DNA of 64,000 nt from Methanothermobacter sp. (GCF_030055425.1 NZ_JASFYE010000002.1:169133-233132), one strand, 5' to 3'. Positions 20,065 to 29,327 are shown, numbered from the stretch's first letter. The notes: generated by a model from the sequence alone, not told the origin. Made by a program: numbers and translations.

Positions 20065-20073
20065 CCAATCACC

Positions 20074-20349
20074 TCATTCATCAACAGCCTCAATTACGCA
20101 TACCCCACCCTCACATTCGTGCTCCAGTTCAATGAGGTATTCCTTCAGCTTCTCAACGTCAATCGTTGTAAGACCCTTTATGAGGTCGCTGTCTATCTTT
20201 ATCTGTATGACGCCCGCGTTGTTGGTCACAACCTTTCCAGGAATGTATACGCGGCCGAGGGATAGCCTCACAGTATCCCCTGGTTTAACCTCTTCCCTTA
20301 TGTACCTGCAGAGTTCATCGCAAGTTGCAATTCTATTTTCCTTTTTCAA
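20074..20349 (-). CDS. Conserved small methanogen protein of unknown function (possibly DUF2097-like)
   Basis: 91 residues from a TTG at 20349, five bases after AAGGTGAT; a GTG at 20358 inside that site is less likely. The middle (VKPGDTVRLSLGRVYIPGKV) reads like a small beta-barrel, followed by a helix (DVEKLKEYLIELEHE) and an acidic Cys-containing end. I recall similar sequences as a DUF2097-type family but cannot confirm that. An AT-rich promoter candidate (TTATATAA) lies about 25 bases upstream. It precedes the 30-residue membrane peptide. Confidence 0.6.
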   Translation of the reverse strand: MKKENRIATCDELCRYIREEVKPGDTVRLSLGRVYIPGKVVTNNAGVIQIKIDSDLIKGLTTIDVEKLKEYLIELEHECEGGVCVIEAVDE

Positions 20350-20454
20350 ATAAATCACCTTGCCTCTGATTATATAATCTTATGATCATTATAAAAATAA
20401 GTTTTACACAAGTTATGTATGAGTTCCAGGATCAGGGGTTTAGTCCTATAGGGG

Positions 20455-22137
20455 CTACACCTCGTCAACATACATGAATTCCTTAAGATCCATGAGCCCC
20501 TCAACGGCCTTCATCCTTACATCGATACCCGCCTCACGGACAGCCGCAAGGGGGTTCAGGCCTCCAGGGGTCACTATCCCCGCATGGTACTTCTCCACAC
20601 GGGCGTTGTAGACTATCTCACTGGGTTTTCCGATTTTCAGTATGCTGAAACCTGCTTCTGATAGATCCTCAATGAGGTCTGTGGCGTGATCCCTTGCAAG
20701 GTAGGGCACCTCACGGAGACTTGCAAGTACCCTGCCGGGACCATCAAGGGCTTCAAGAACTGCGGTCATATTCTTTGAAACATAGATCTCATGGGGGTCT
20801 AGGGATGATCCGCTGTAGGCTGTTAGCTCAACAAAGCGGGGATCCCTAACTCCAACCTCAAGGAGGCCCCCATACTTTGGCGTGGACATGATACCGTTCT
20901 TTATGAGTATCCCGTCCAGGGTGAGGCTGCAGACAGTTGCAATTCCAGCCATTTTTCCCTCGTCTGTGATTCCTATAAGTGGCAGGGTTGAAAATTCAGG
21001 GCGCTTCCCCAGGACGTCACGTATGATCTCGAGGGATTCATCAAGATCCTCTCTTTTAACCAGGGATATGTTTGCAATTACCCTCCCGGAAAAATCCCTG
21101 TGGTTAAAATCAACCCTGTTTATGAGGTTCCAGGCCTTTGAAAGCAGGAATCGGACCCTGACACCCCTTTCAGGTGCAGACGCCATCAACCTCCCCTCGG
21201 GTTTTACGAGGGGCTCCAGGTTTCTGAAGTCAATGAGGTTCTCTGCCAGTTTAATCTCGACACTGTAACCTGCCTCCTGTATTGCGCAGAGTGGAGTTAT
21301 CCCGCCTATGATGGCAACCCCAACCATTCCATCAGCCACAGGGACTCCCAGGACATCCTCCCCTGGCTCACCCACCTTGAGGACGCCTGATATATCGGCT
21401 CCCTCAAGTTTCCTGAAGAGTTTAATGGCCTCCTCCCGTGCGGTTCCAGGCATGATGCGGAGGTTTGCAGGTACGGTCCCCTCTCCGTTTTCAATGACAT
21501 CCAGAACTGAGGTCATGTTCTCGGATGTGAATGCCTCAAGAGGCGTCATAGATGTCTTCTTGTATGCTATGAGTTCCCTGAAGTTCACTGGCCTGCCCTC
21601 CTCGAACCTCACAAGCCCCCCAAACTGGGGTATTACAGGGATTCCGTTCATTAGCAGAAGACCATCAACAGTTGTCCCGCAGATGGTACTTATTACAAAC
21701 TCCCCATCGTGTTCTTCGAGCCTTACACGGGGGCTCAAACAGAAACCGTTTTTCATAACATGTTTCAGGGTTTCGATGGATTCAGGGGATATCCTTGATG
21801 TGTTTACAACCACCTTCCCCTCAAGGGTATGAGGGTTGAAACTTGTACGGTAGATCATACTCTCGAACTTTGAGAATATGAAGTCCACCTGGTCGTAGAC
21901 GAGGCCACGGTTTATCTCCTGCAGCCCCTTTTCTGTTATCCTTCTTCCGGCGTAACCAACCCTTTCTGTAAGGCCCTTTTCATCAAGTATGCGCATGTGG
22001 TACCTGACAGCACGCTCTCCAAGGTCGTAGCCCTTCTTTTTAAGTTCTGATGCTATTATCTTTGCTCCAAGGACGTCGTCGTGCTCTGCAAGGATCCTCA
22101 GAATCTCCATCATCTTCTGGTTGGTCTCTTCAGCCAT
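20455..22137 (-). CDS. nrpR: NrpR, 2-oxoglutarate-sensing nitrogen repressor
   Basis: 560 residues from ATG 22137. A winged helix is at about 1-70 (EILRILAEHDDVLGAKIIAS, LGERAVRYHMRILDEKGL), followed by two copies of the NrpR effector domain (about 85-310 and 320-555), each with a GGLNPLAAVREAG-like signature (GGITPLCAIQEAG in the first). In Methanothermobacter-type NrpR both effector domains are on one chain. The protein represses nif and glnA under ammonia and is released by 2-oxoglutarate. It lies behind glnA on the same strand, with its own TATA box. Confidence 0.93.
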   Translation of the reverse strand: MAEETNQKMMEILRILAEHDDVLGAKIIASELKKKGYDLGERAVRYHMRILDEKGLTERVGYAGRRITEKGLQEINRGLVYDQVDFIFSKFESMIYRTSFNPHTLEGKVVVNTSRISPESIETLKHVMKNGFCLSPRVRLEEHDGEFVISTICGTTVDGLLLMNGIPVIPQFGGLVRFEEGRPVNFRELIAYKKTSMTPLEAFTSENMTSVLDVIENGEGTVPANLRIMPGTAREEAIKLFRKLEGADISGVLKVGEPGEDVLGVPVADGMVGVAIIGGITPLCAIQEAGYSVEIKLAENLIDFRNLEPLVKPEGRLMASAPERGVRVRFLLSKAWNLINRVDFNHRDFSGRVIANISLVKREDLDESLEIIRDVLGKRPEFSTLPLIGITDEGKMAGIATVCSLTLDGILIKNGIMSTPKYGGLLEVGVRDPRFVELTAYSGSSLDPHEIYVSKNMTAVLEALDGPGRVLASLREVPYLARDHATDLIEDLSEAGFSILKIGKPSEIVYNARVEKYHAGIVTPGGLNPLAAVREAGIDVRMKAVEGLMDLKEFMYVDEV

Positions 22138-22171
22138 CAGCAAACACCATATAAAAAATAGGGAAGGGGGT

Positions 22172-22193
22172 TATTTAAAGTTTAATAAAAAAA
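22172..22193 (-). promoter_or_regulatory. glnA terminator T-run and nrpR TATA box
   Basis: On the minus strand seven T (22193-22187) follow the glnA stop by about seven bases, then TTTAAATA (22179-22172) lies 35-42 bases before the nrpR ATG. nrpR therefore probably has its own promoter. No GGAA-N6-TTCC operator was seen here. Confidence 0.55.
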
Positions 22194-22199
22194 GGAGGG

Positions 22200-23528
22200 T
22201 TAGATGTCAAGGTATCTTTCAAGTTCGTACTTGAAGACCCTCACCCGGTAGTCGTCCCATTCTTTGTGCTTTATCTCCATGAACTTCTCATAGACATGGT
22301 CCCCGAGGGCTCCCTTGATGACGTCGTCCTCCTCAAGGGCATGGTATGCCTCCCACAGACTTGATGGGAGGGTTTCGATTCCCATTTCCCTGAGTTCAGG
22401 GATGGATTTTTCGAATACATCGATTTCAGTCGGTTCGCCGGGGTCAATCCTGTTCTGTATACCGTTCATACCTGCTTCCAGCATGGCTGCAAATGCAAGG
22501 TACGGGTTGCATGAGGGGTCAGGCATCCTCAGTTCCACACGTGTCCCCTTACCACGGGATGCAGGGATCCTCACAAGGGTTGACCTGTTTTTGAGACCGT
22601 ATGCGATGTACACAGGGGCCTCATAGCCAGGCACGAGCCTCTTGTAGGAGTTGACTGTAGGTGCACACACAGCTGATAGTGCCGGGGCATGCTTGAGGAG
22701 CCCTCCTATGAAGTACATGGCCTCCTCTGATAGCTGTGTCTCGGTGTCAGGGTCGTAGAATACGTTTTCACCGTCCTTGAAGAGTGACTGGTGGCAGTGC
22801 ATACCGCTACCGTTTTCACCGAAGAATGGTTTTGGCATGAAGGTTACCATGTAACCCATCTTGTCCACTATGGCCTTTATTGCCTGCTTGAAGGTTATGA
22901 CGGCGTCTGCTGTTTTAAGTGCCTTGTCAAATTTGAAGTCTATCTCATGCTGCCCTGGGGCGACCTCGTGGTGGCTTACCTCAACATCGAAGTTAAGGGC
23001 CTCAAGGTCCATCACGAGTTTTCTTCTGAAGTCTGTACCCTGGTCCACTGGTTCCACATCGAAGTATGCGCCGCAGTCGTGGGGTATTATGTTCCCATCT
23101 TCGTCCTGGTCCAGGATGAAGAATTCGGGTTCCGGTCCGACGTTGTATTCGTAACCCAGGTGGGAGTATTTGTCAAGGGCTTTTTTCAGGACGTATCTTG
23201 GGTCTCCCTCGAATGGTTTTCCTTCTGGCCAGTATACGTCACAGATGAATCTGCAGACACCTTTTTCCTCTGGCCTCCATGGGAGTGTTGAGAAGGTGTC
23301 CGGGTCTGGTTTGAGGACCAGGTCACTTTCGTTTATGTCGACGAATCCCTCAATTGATGAACCATCAAAGAGGAGACCGTCCTTTATTATGTCCTCTATC
23401 TGGTCTGGCCTTACCAGGGGTATTGCCATGTTTTTTGGTTTTCCGTGTATGTCCACAAACTGAAGGCGGACGAATTTTACTCCGCATTCATCCATTTTAG
23501 CTATTATTTTTCCAATCTTATCTGACAT
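22200..23528 (-). CDS. glnA: Glutamine synthetase type I
   Basis: 442 residues, full length for archaeal GSI. It makes glutamine from glutamate, ammonia and ATP. Signatures are FDGSSIEGF near the start, NVGPEPEFF and the metal region around [27 protein letters not shown] and [27 protein letters not shown] lies upstream of the ATG. Its promoter carries an NrpR-type operator. Confidence 0.97.
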   Translation of the reverse strand: MSDKIGKIIAKMDECGVKFVRLQFVDIHGKPKNMAIPLVRPDQIEDIIKDGLLFDGSSIEGFVDINESDLVLKPDPDTFSTLPWRPEEKGVCRFICDVYWPEGKPFEGDPRYVLKKALDKYSHLGYEYNVGPEPEFFILDQDEDGNIIPHDCGAYFDVEPVDQGTDFRRKLVMDLEALNFDVEVSHHEVAPGQHEIDFKFDKALKTADAVITFKQAIKAIVDKMGYMVTFMPKPFFGENGSGMHCHQSLFKDGENVFYDPDTETQLSEEAMYFIGGLLKHAPALSAVCAPTVNSYKRLVPGYEAPVYIAYGLKNRSTLVRIPASRGKGTRVELRMPDPSCNPYLAFAAMLEAGMNGIQNRIDPGEPTEIDVFEKSIPELREMGIETLPSSLWEAYHALEEDDVIKGALGDHVYEKFMEIKHKEWDDYRVRVFKYELERYLDI

Positions 23529-23564
23529 GGGTTATGCCTCCGTGGCATGAGCTTAACTGTCACC

Positions 23565-23578
23565 GGAAGTAACTTTCC
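23565..23578. promoter_or_regulatory. NrpR-type operator at the glnA promoter
   Basis: GGAAGTAACTTTCC fits GGAA-N6-TTCC. It lies 37-50 bases before the glnA ATG and covers the expected transcription start for the TATA box at 23588-23595. It shares its arms and spacing with the nifH site. Confidence 0.75.
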
Positions 23579-23587
23579 TTCTACTGG

Positions 23588-23595
23588 TTTATATA
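23588..23595 (-). promoter_or_regulatory. Predicted TATA box of glnA
   Basis: TATATAAA on the minus strand, about 20-30 bases before the operator-covered start. It lies in the short spacer behind the MoeB/ThiF-like gene, so glnA need not be read through from that gene. Confidence 0.6.
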
Positions 23596-23606
23596 TTTTT
23601 TGGCTA

Positions 23607-24359
23607 TTATAGTTCAACAATTTTGAATGGTTCGCCAAGGAGCAGATCAAATTTCAGCATTCTTGGTGCAATGATTAGATCACCCCTTCCTGTTATCAGT
23701 TTAAAGACCTCAGCCGCCTGTAAACACCCGGTAAGATTGGCTGCGGGCCCTATGACTGGCGGAGTTTCAGAGGATAGTTCTTTAAGCTCAGACTTAACAT
23801 CCCCTGTAAGTTCAAGGCCCCTAGATGGTAGATTGAAAAGTTCCTCATAGGATGGAGAATCAGATGTGAAGACACTCACCTGGCCCATGGATCCATGTAT
23901 CGCTCCATGTATGAAGGGGATGCCCTGGATTCTGCATCTTCTGGATGCCATGACCCTTGAGGTTATGTTATCAAGGGCATCCACCACGGCGTCACTCCCA
24001 TCAATTATGGTTGAGGCATTTTTTTCGGTGAAACACTCATGAAATACCTCCACATCAGCGAAGGGATTCACGGTCCTGATGCGTTCTGCTGCAACTTCAA
24101 CCTTGGGGAGTTTAAGGGCGCTAAAACTGCTCATGAGCTGTCTGTTGATGTTTGAGATGTCAAATACGTCGCTGTCTATTATCCTGATCCTGCCTATACC
24201 CATCCTTGCAAGCATCTCAACTGCAGCCCCACCTATCCCACCACATCCAATTACAGCAACAGTTGAATCCCTGAGCCTTAACTGTTCGGCCTTTGAAATG
24301 AGACCCATCTGCCGGCTGACCATCTCCCAGTACGCCATACCCTCATATCTTCTAGGCAT
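23607..24359 (-). CDS. HesA/MoeB/ThiF family E1-like adenylyltransferase
   Basis: 250 residues. The ATP-binding GCGGIGGAAVEMLARMGIG and the catalytic-type segment DSDVFDISNINRQ are clear. These proteins adenylate the C-terminus of a ubiquitin-like sulfur carrier such as MoaD, ThiS or SAMP. The zinc CxxC pairs of longer MoeB proteins are not visible. Near moaA/mobB-linked enzymes it may serve molybdopterin synthesis, but thiamine or tRNA thiolation is equally possible. Confidence 0.85.
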   Translation of the reverse strand: MPRRYEGMAYWEMVSRQMGLISKAEQLRLRDSTVAVIGCGGIGGAAVEMLARMGIGRIRIIDSDVFDISNINRQLMSSFSALKLPKVEVAAERIRTVNPFADVEVFHECFTEKNASTIIDGSDAVVDALDNITSRVMASRRCRIQGIPFIHGAIHGSMGQVSVFTSDSPSYEELFNLPSRGLELTGDVKSELKELSSETPPVIGPAANLTGCLQAAEVFKLITGRGDLIIAPRMLKFDLLLGEPFKIVEL

Positions 24360-24647
24360 TCCAACCCTCTTTAAATTCTGTCACAGTATAGGTATGTCAC
24401 TGAATTATATTAATGATTTTTACAGGTTTTAACGGTCACCTCATGACCCGGCACTGCATTGAAGCGGTGGGATTCAGTATGGCTTGCCGCATAAGGATAG
24501 GGGATTAAGTGGATTCGATAAATGACTGGTGATGTGGCCCTGAGGGCACTGAATAGCATAATTAACTGGACTCTGTAAATGACTGGTGATATATTGCTAC
24601 CATAAAGAGGTGATCATGCGCGTATAATAAAAAAAGTGGTTTCAAGA
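24360..24647. other. Gene-poor spacer with a short duplicated element
   Basis: About 290 bases without a convincing gene. TAAATGACTGGTGAT occurs at 24519-24533 and again at 24576-24590, 57 bases apart, each preceded by a similar GGA(T/C)TC stretch. Very short reading frames start in both copies but show no family traits. An AT-rich end (TATAATAAAAAAAG) lies next to the tRNA 3' end. Confidence 0.6.
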
Positions 24648-24756
<109 letters not shown>

Positions 24757-24895
24757 GTAGCTTATAAAAAATCAGTTTTCATCTAATTTAAACTTTTCTG
24801 TTAAACACCTGGGATGCATGAAAGCCCACAAGATGCAACCATTATTACTGGGTGGCAACATAAGTACAATCAGTCACTTGCAGTGGGGGAGGGCC

Positions 24896-25894
24896 ATGCA
24901 GATCAGGGATCTTGATATTTCAGAGGGTGCATGTGGTGCATGCCACCTCGTATTCAAGCATCTCTCAGAGGAGGGATTCATCGTTGAAACCTCAGAGTAC
25001 CCTGAGGGAGTCAGGGCACGTATACTGGACCCATCGGGAGAGCTGGCTGGAGAGGGCTCGGATATAACATGGGCCCCGGCGGTTCTCGATGCACAGATAA
25101 ACGCGGGTTTTATTGATGATGACCTTTCAGATGTCCTGAAACCATTTCTTACAGATAAAAGGGACCAGAAGCGTGTTGCAGAAATGGCAGGGTATGGAAG
25201 GGTTGTTAACACAGCATCCAGGGTCATCTCCAGGACGTGGTCGGAGGGGGGGTCCGTGGAGGTTAAAAGGGAGGGGGCAGGTATAAAGGTTGTTCTCTAT
25301 TCTAAGAGTGGTGAAGAAATTATATCTGCGGCATCAGGGTTCTGCCCGGTCTGCGCAATCAACATAGCGGCTTCAAGGGTAGAGTCACTGAGAAAGGAAA
25401 TTGCCTCAGAGAGATCCCGGAACACTGGAATGGAGAAATATGAGAGAGGGATCACCGGAAGACTTGAATGGAGGGGTAGGAGGGTTCACTCATACCTCAT
25501 CGAGGGCGGAAGGGTTATCGGAAGGAACTGGGGGTGCTGCATAGCATATGCTACCATAAGGGCCGAAATCGATGCAGGATTTGGAAGCAGTAAGTGGAAC
25601 AGGCTCTTCAGGAATTACTGTGACCTCTGCCCACTCAAACATTTCTGGCTTGACAGGTCCATGGGGGCCCTGGGCAATAGGATCCTCCACAGGATGGGCA
25701 GGGCGGGTGTAAGGGAAAATGTAAGAATGGAAGATTATATAACTGTGGATATCATATCTGGTGATGAGAGGGTTGCATGTGGTATAGGGACGCTATGCTC
25801 ATTCAGTGCAACTGTAAATGCGCTTCTGAGGTCAGATGCTTCACTGATCCTGAAACCTGATCCTGCCGAAGGATTTCCATATCCCCAGCGTTGA
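24896..25894 (+). CDS. Cys-rich conserved protein paired with methanogenesis marker 8
   Basis: 332 residues from ATG 24896, preceded by GGGGGAGGG; an ATG at 24818 would add 26 residues. I do not recognise the family. Cys pairs are spread along the chain: CGACH near the start, CPVC at about 164-167, GCC, CDLC, and two late Cys. Such CxxC pairs suggest metal or iron-sulfur binding. The stop lies ten bases before the mmp8 start, so the two are likely co-transcribed and may act together in a methanogen-specific process. Confidence 0.7.
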   Translation: MQIRDLDISEGACGACHLVFKHLSEEGFIVETSEYPEGVRARILDPSGELAGEGSDITWAPAVLDAQINAGFIDDDLSDVLKPFLTDKRDQKRVAEMAGYGRVVNTASRVISRTWSEGGSVEVKREGAGIKVVLYSKSGEEIISAASGFCPVCAINIAASRVESLRKEIASERSRNTGMEKYERGITGRLEWRGRRVHSYLIEGGRVIGRNWGCCIAYATIRAEIDAGFGSSKWNRLFRNYCDLCPLKHFWLDRSMGALGNRILHRMGRAGVRENVRMEDYITVDIISGDERVACGIGTLCSFSATVNALLRSDASLILKPDPAEGFPYPQR

Positions 25895-25904
25895 GGTGTT
25901 CTCT

Positions 25905-26732
25905 GTGGGTGAACATGTAATAGAGGCCCTGGGCAAAACCCGGGTTACAGTGAGGGACGGTAAGGTGGTCCATGTATCAGAGCCACTGATCCACTACTGC
26001 CCCCTGTTCCATAAGTATCGCGGCATTGAAAAGATCACTTCTGAGGCGGTCCGCCAGAATATTGAATTTCGCATCAAGGATTTTGGCATGTGCACAGCCA
26101 ACCGTGAATTAAGAATGAGGGATTTTCTATCATTTGGCATCTCAGAGATTATCTCAACACTCCTTGCTGAGGGGGAGGTGGACGCGGCCGTGATGGTCTG
26201 CGATGGGGCAGGAACCGTCATTGTAACAGAACCAGAACTTGCACAGGGTATAGGTGGAAGAATATCAGGTTTCATCAGCACATCCCCTGAAAAGGATGTT
26301 ATAGAAAAAATTGGCCCCAAAAATGTCCTTGACCCTCAAAAGGCAACGATAGACCAGTTTAAGGGTGTTGAAAGGGCGCTTGAAATGGGTTACAGAAGGG
26401 TTGCAGTCACAGTCAAGGATCCGGATGAGGCAGAGCATTTAAGGAAAATCCAGGATGAAGAAATATACCTCTTTGCAGTTCACCTCACAGGAATAGATTA
26501 CAGAGGCGCAGAGAGAATAATCAATACATGTGATGTTGTAACATCCTGCGCATCAAAGTACATAAGGCGAATAGCAGATAGAAGGGCGCTGCTGAAGGTG
26601 GGCTCCTCAATACCCATATATGCATGCACAAAAAAGGGTAAGAGGTTCATTGAACTCAGATTAAAGAGGATGGGGGCTTCGGGAAATAAAAATTCAGAAA
26701 GAAATCCACTGTCACCTGAACCCCTTGTATAG
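25905..26732 (+). CDS. Methanogenesis marker protein 8 (DUF2099-like)
   Basis: 275 residues from GTG 25905, six bases after AGGTG. Segments such as IHYCPLFHKYRGIEKI, FGMCTANRELRMRDFLSFG and MVCDGAGTVIVTEPELAQGIGGR recall methanogenesis marker protein 8, a family found in nearly all methanogens but of undefined biochemical role. Several Cys may bind a cofactor. Neighbour of the Cys-rich protein. The family call is from memory of its motif content. Confidence 0.75.
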   Translation: MGEHVIEALGKTRVTVRDGKVVHVSEPLIHYCPLFHKYRGIEKITSEAVRQNIEFRIKDFGMCTANRELRMRDFLSFGISEIISTLLAEGEVDAAVMVCDGAGTVIVTEPELAQGIGGRISGFISTSPEKDVIEKIGPKNVLDPQKATIDQFKGVERALEMGYRRVAVTVKDPDEAEHLRKIQDEEIYLFAVHLTGIDYRGAERIINTCDVVTSCASKYIRRIADRRALLKVGSSIPIYACTKKGKRFIELRLKRMGASGNKNSERNPLSPEPLV

Positions 26733-26734
26733 CT

Positions 26735-27112
26735 CTAAAGGTGGTCTGCAACAGCCTTTATGATGCAGCTCTGAGTTATAAGCCCCACGAGCATATCGTC
26801 TTTCACAACAGGCAACCTCTGATAACCCGTATCTGCCATTATCCTGCTTATCCTGCTTATTGGGGTATCCTCATGGACAACAACAAGGTCCTTGCTCATG
26901 ATATCCTTCACCCGCAGTTTCAGGGCCTCACCACCTGCAAGCAGAATATCCCTGTGGGTTATGAGGCCAACAAGCCTGCCTTCCTCCACAACAGGAACTC
27001 CACCGACATTTGCACGGACCATCTTGAGGTTGGCAGCTGCCACAAGGTCTTCTGGATTAGCCACAATAACATCCCGCAGCATTATGTCCCTTGCACGGAG
27101 CTTTTTCATCAT
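26735..27112 (-). CDS. Two-CBS-domain protein
   Basis: 125 residues from an ATG at 27112. Two CBS domains: RDIMLRDVIVANPEDL to VGLITHRDIL, and KDIMSKDLVVVHEDTP to VGLITQSCI. CBS pairs bind adenosine nucleotides or SAM and act as energy or cofactor sensors. An ATG at 27136 is possible but lies in a TATA-like TTAATATA (27143-27136) about 27 bases from 27112, which points to a leaderless start at 27112. The gene faces away from thiC. Confidence 0.8.
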   Translation of the reverse strand: MMKKLRARDIMLRDVIVANPEDLVAAANLKMVRANVGGVPVVEEGRLVGLITHRDILLAGGEALKLRVKDIMSKDLVVVHEDTPISRISRIMADTGYQRLPVVKDDMLVGLITQSCIIKAVADHL

Positions 27113-27158
27113 GAAATTATTTTTATTGATGTCCATATATTAAGATTGAGGGATCAAA

Positions 27159-28430
27159 GTGACTCAGATGGAAAATGCAAGAAAGGGCAATATAACCCCT
27201 GAAATGGAGGAGGTAGCCCGAAAGGAGAACATTGATATTCAGATTCTCATAAAAAGCATTGCAGATGGCAGGGCTGTCATACCATCCAATGTTAATAGAA
27301 GTTCATCACCATGCGGCATAGGGGATGGTCTTTCAACGAAAGTAAATGCAAATATTGGCTCATCCTCAAAGATGGAGGACATTGACCTTGAAGTTGAAAA
27401 GGCAATGGTGGCCGTGGAATATGGTGCAGATGCGGTCATGGACCTCAGCACGGGCCCAATGCTCCGTGAAGTTAGAAGGGCCGTACTTGAAGCCGTAGAC
27501 GTACCCGTTGGAACAGTACCAATCTACGAGGCAGGTGTTGAGGCCTTCAGATCCAGCGGCTCGGTTGTGGAGATGGACGAGGATGACATGTTCAGGGCAA
27601 TAGAGAACCAGGCCAGGGATGGCGTTGACTTCATGACAGTGCACTCCGGGATAACCCTTGAGACAGTTGAGAAGGTCCAGCGATCAGACAGGATAATGGG
27701 TATAGTGAGCAGGGGAGGAGCATTCCTGGCTGCATGGATAATTCACAACCAGGAGGAAAACCCCCTCTACAGCAACTATGACTACCTCCTTGAACTGGCA
27801 TATGAGTATGATGTAACACTGAGCCTCGGGGATGGCCTGAGACCCGGCTGCCTTGCAGATGCATCGGATATACCCCAGATCCAGGAACTGCTCACACTCG
27901 CGGATCTTGTTGCAAGGGCCCGGGATTTAGATGTACAGTGCATGGTTGAGGGTCCCGGCCACATGCCACTCGACCAGATCGCAGCAAATATGAAGATACA
28001 GAAGTCTGTATGTGACGGCGCACCATTCTATGTCCTCGGCCCAATAGTCACCGACATGGCCCCCGGGTATGACCATATCAGCGCGGCCATAGGTGGTGCA
28101 GTCGCGGCAATGAACGGGGCCGACTTCCTCTGCTATGTAACACCCGCGGAACACCTCGCCATACCCGGTGTGGATGATGTTATTGAGGGGGTGGTGGCTT
28201 CCAGGATAGCTGCACAGGCCGCGGACGCCGCCAGCAAATTGCCAGGGGCATGGAAATCTGAACTTGAAATGGCAAATGCAAGGAAATCCTTTGACTGGAA
28301 TAAACAGTTTGAAATGGCATTCGACTCAAGAAAACCCGCAGAATACAGGATGCAGTGCCCGATGGATGATTCAGAGATGTGCACCATGTGCGGGGAATAC
28401 TGCGCTCTCAGGATCCTCAGAGGTGATTGA
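27159..28430 (+). CDS. thiC: Phosphomethylpyrimidine synthase ThiC
   Basis: 423 residues; radical SAM-type enzyme that rearranges AIR to the thiamine pyrimidine. GTG 27159 follows GAGGGAT. Visible: PVGTVPIYEAGVEAF, MTVHSGITLE, SRGGAFLAAWI, EGPGHMPLDQIAANM and a C-terminal CTMCGEYC cluster. The last motif reads C-x2-C-x3-C, one residue shorter than the bacterial C-x2-C-x4-C. Shorter than bacterial ThiC because the N-terminal extension is absent. Confidence 0.93.
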   Translation: MTQMENARKGNITPEMEEVARKENIDIQILIKSIADGRAVIPSNVNRSSSPCGIGDGLSTKVNANIGSSSKMEDIDLEVEKAMVAVEYGADAVMDLSTGPMLREVRRAVLEAVDVPVGTVPIYEAGVEAFRSSGSVVEMDEDDMFRAIENQARDGVDFMTVHSGITLETVEKVQRSDRIMGIVSRGGAFLAAWIIHNQEENPLYSNYDYLLELAYEYDVTLSLGDGLRPGCLADASDIPQIQELLTLADLVARARDLDVQCMVEGPGHMPLDQIAANMKIQKSVCDGAPFYVLGPIVTDMAPGYDHISAAIGGAVAAMNGADFLCYVTPAEHLAIPGVDDVIEGVVASRIAAQAADAASKLPGAWKSELEMANARKSFDWNKQFEMAFDSRKPAEYRMQCPMDDSEMCTMCGEYCALRILRGD

Positions 28431-28568
28431 AGCACTTATGAATAGGGGCTCTGGAATGTCTGTGGCACCCCCGGTCTGAGGAGGGGACGGGAACAGTTGC
28501 ATCTACTGTGCCGGTTCTATTCCCAACAGTTAATATGGTTCAGTAACAGAAATTACAGTGGTGGTCAA

Positions 28569-28847
28569 ATGAAATTTGAACATGTCAACGGCACCGAAAA
28601 GGCAAAGATCCGGCTTTTTGCCCTGAGTACATGTGGATGGTGCAAAAAAACCCGTGAACTGCTGGAGGAACTAGGGGTGGCCTATGATTACATATACGTC
28701 GACCTCCTACAGGGAGATGAACGTGAAAAAGCCATCAATGAGCTCCGGAAGTGGAACCCATCCCTCTCATTCCCTACACTTGTGATAGACGATGGGGATG
28801 TTATTGTGGGGTTCGATGCACTCTCAATAAAGTCAGCCCTAAGGTAG
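28569..28847 (+). CDS. Glutaredoxin/NrdH-like redox protein
   Basis: 92 residues from ATG 28569 after GGTGG. The active site CGWC sits at the start of the first helix (LFALSTCGWCKKTRELLEEL), followed by a FPTLVIDDGDVIVGFD cis-proline segment, the thioredoxin-fold layout of NrdH/glutaredoxin-like proteins. It ends eight bases before a ferredoxin:thioredoxin reductase fusion gene, its likely reducing partner. Confidence 0.87.
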   Translation: MKFEHVNGTEKAKIRLFALSTCGWCKKTRELLEELGVAYDYIYVDLLQGDEREKAINELRKWNPSLSFPTLVIDDGDVIVGFDALSIKSALR

Positions 28848-28855
28848 GGATCATC

Positions 28856-29308
28856 ATGGCTGATGAACTTGAAGCACTCTACAGAGAGATCAGGGAATCT
28901 GCAGAGAAATCAGGCTATAAAATCAACCCTGACAGGGAATTTGTTATGGAACTCCTGCAGGGGATTCTCACCAACCGTGAAAGGTATGGTTATGATTCCT
29001 GCCCCTGCCGTCTTGCATCCGGCAATCCAGAGGAGGACAGTGATATAGTATGCCCCTGTGATTACAGGGACGAGGATCTTGAGGAGTATGGTACATGCTA
29101 CTGTGGCCTTTACGTCGCGGATGAGGATGTGGAATTTAAATCAATCCCTGAGAGAAGAAATATGGAGAAAATCCCTGGGGGTAAACTTGACCTTAAGATC
29201 CCGGTACTGCGGTGCCGTGTATGCGGTTATCTCTGCGCAAGGAAGGCACCACCCGAACCATGCCCCATATGTGGTGTCAGCGGAAAATTTGATGTTTTCC
29301 TTGAATAG
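28856..29308 (+). CDS. Ferredoxin:thioredoxin reductase catalytic chain fused to rubredoxin-like domain
   Basis: 150 residues. The N-terminal part has the FTR set CPC (DSCPCRLASG), CPC (VCPCDYRD) and CYC (GTCYCGLYV), where bacterial and plant enzymes have CHC at the third site. The C-terminal part has two CxxC knuckles (CRVCGYLC and CPICG) of rubredoxin type. FTR passes ferredoxin electrons to a disulfide; the added rubredoxin may deliver them one at a time. Directly behind the glutaredoxin-like gene. Confidence 0.85.
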   Translation: MADELEALYREIRESAEKSGYKINPDREFVMELLQGILTNRERYGYDSCPCRLASGNPEEDSDIVCPCDYRDEDLEEYGTCYCGLYVADEDVEFKSIPERRNMEKIPGGKLDLKIPVLRCRVCGYLCARKAPPEPCPICGVSGKFDVFLE

Positions 29309-29327
29309 AAGATGGTGAGGTGAATCC

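Noticed and set aside
22791..23291. 166-codon plus-strand frame antisense to glnA
   Set aside because: Product of codon bias on the opposite strand of a highly conserved gene; no start signals.
24525..24605. Two very short frames starting with ATGACTGGTGAT
   Set aside because: 18 and 8 codons, no hydrophobic or conserved pattern; they arise from the repeated element.
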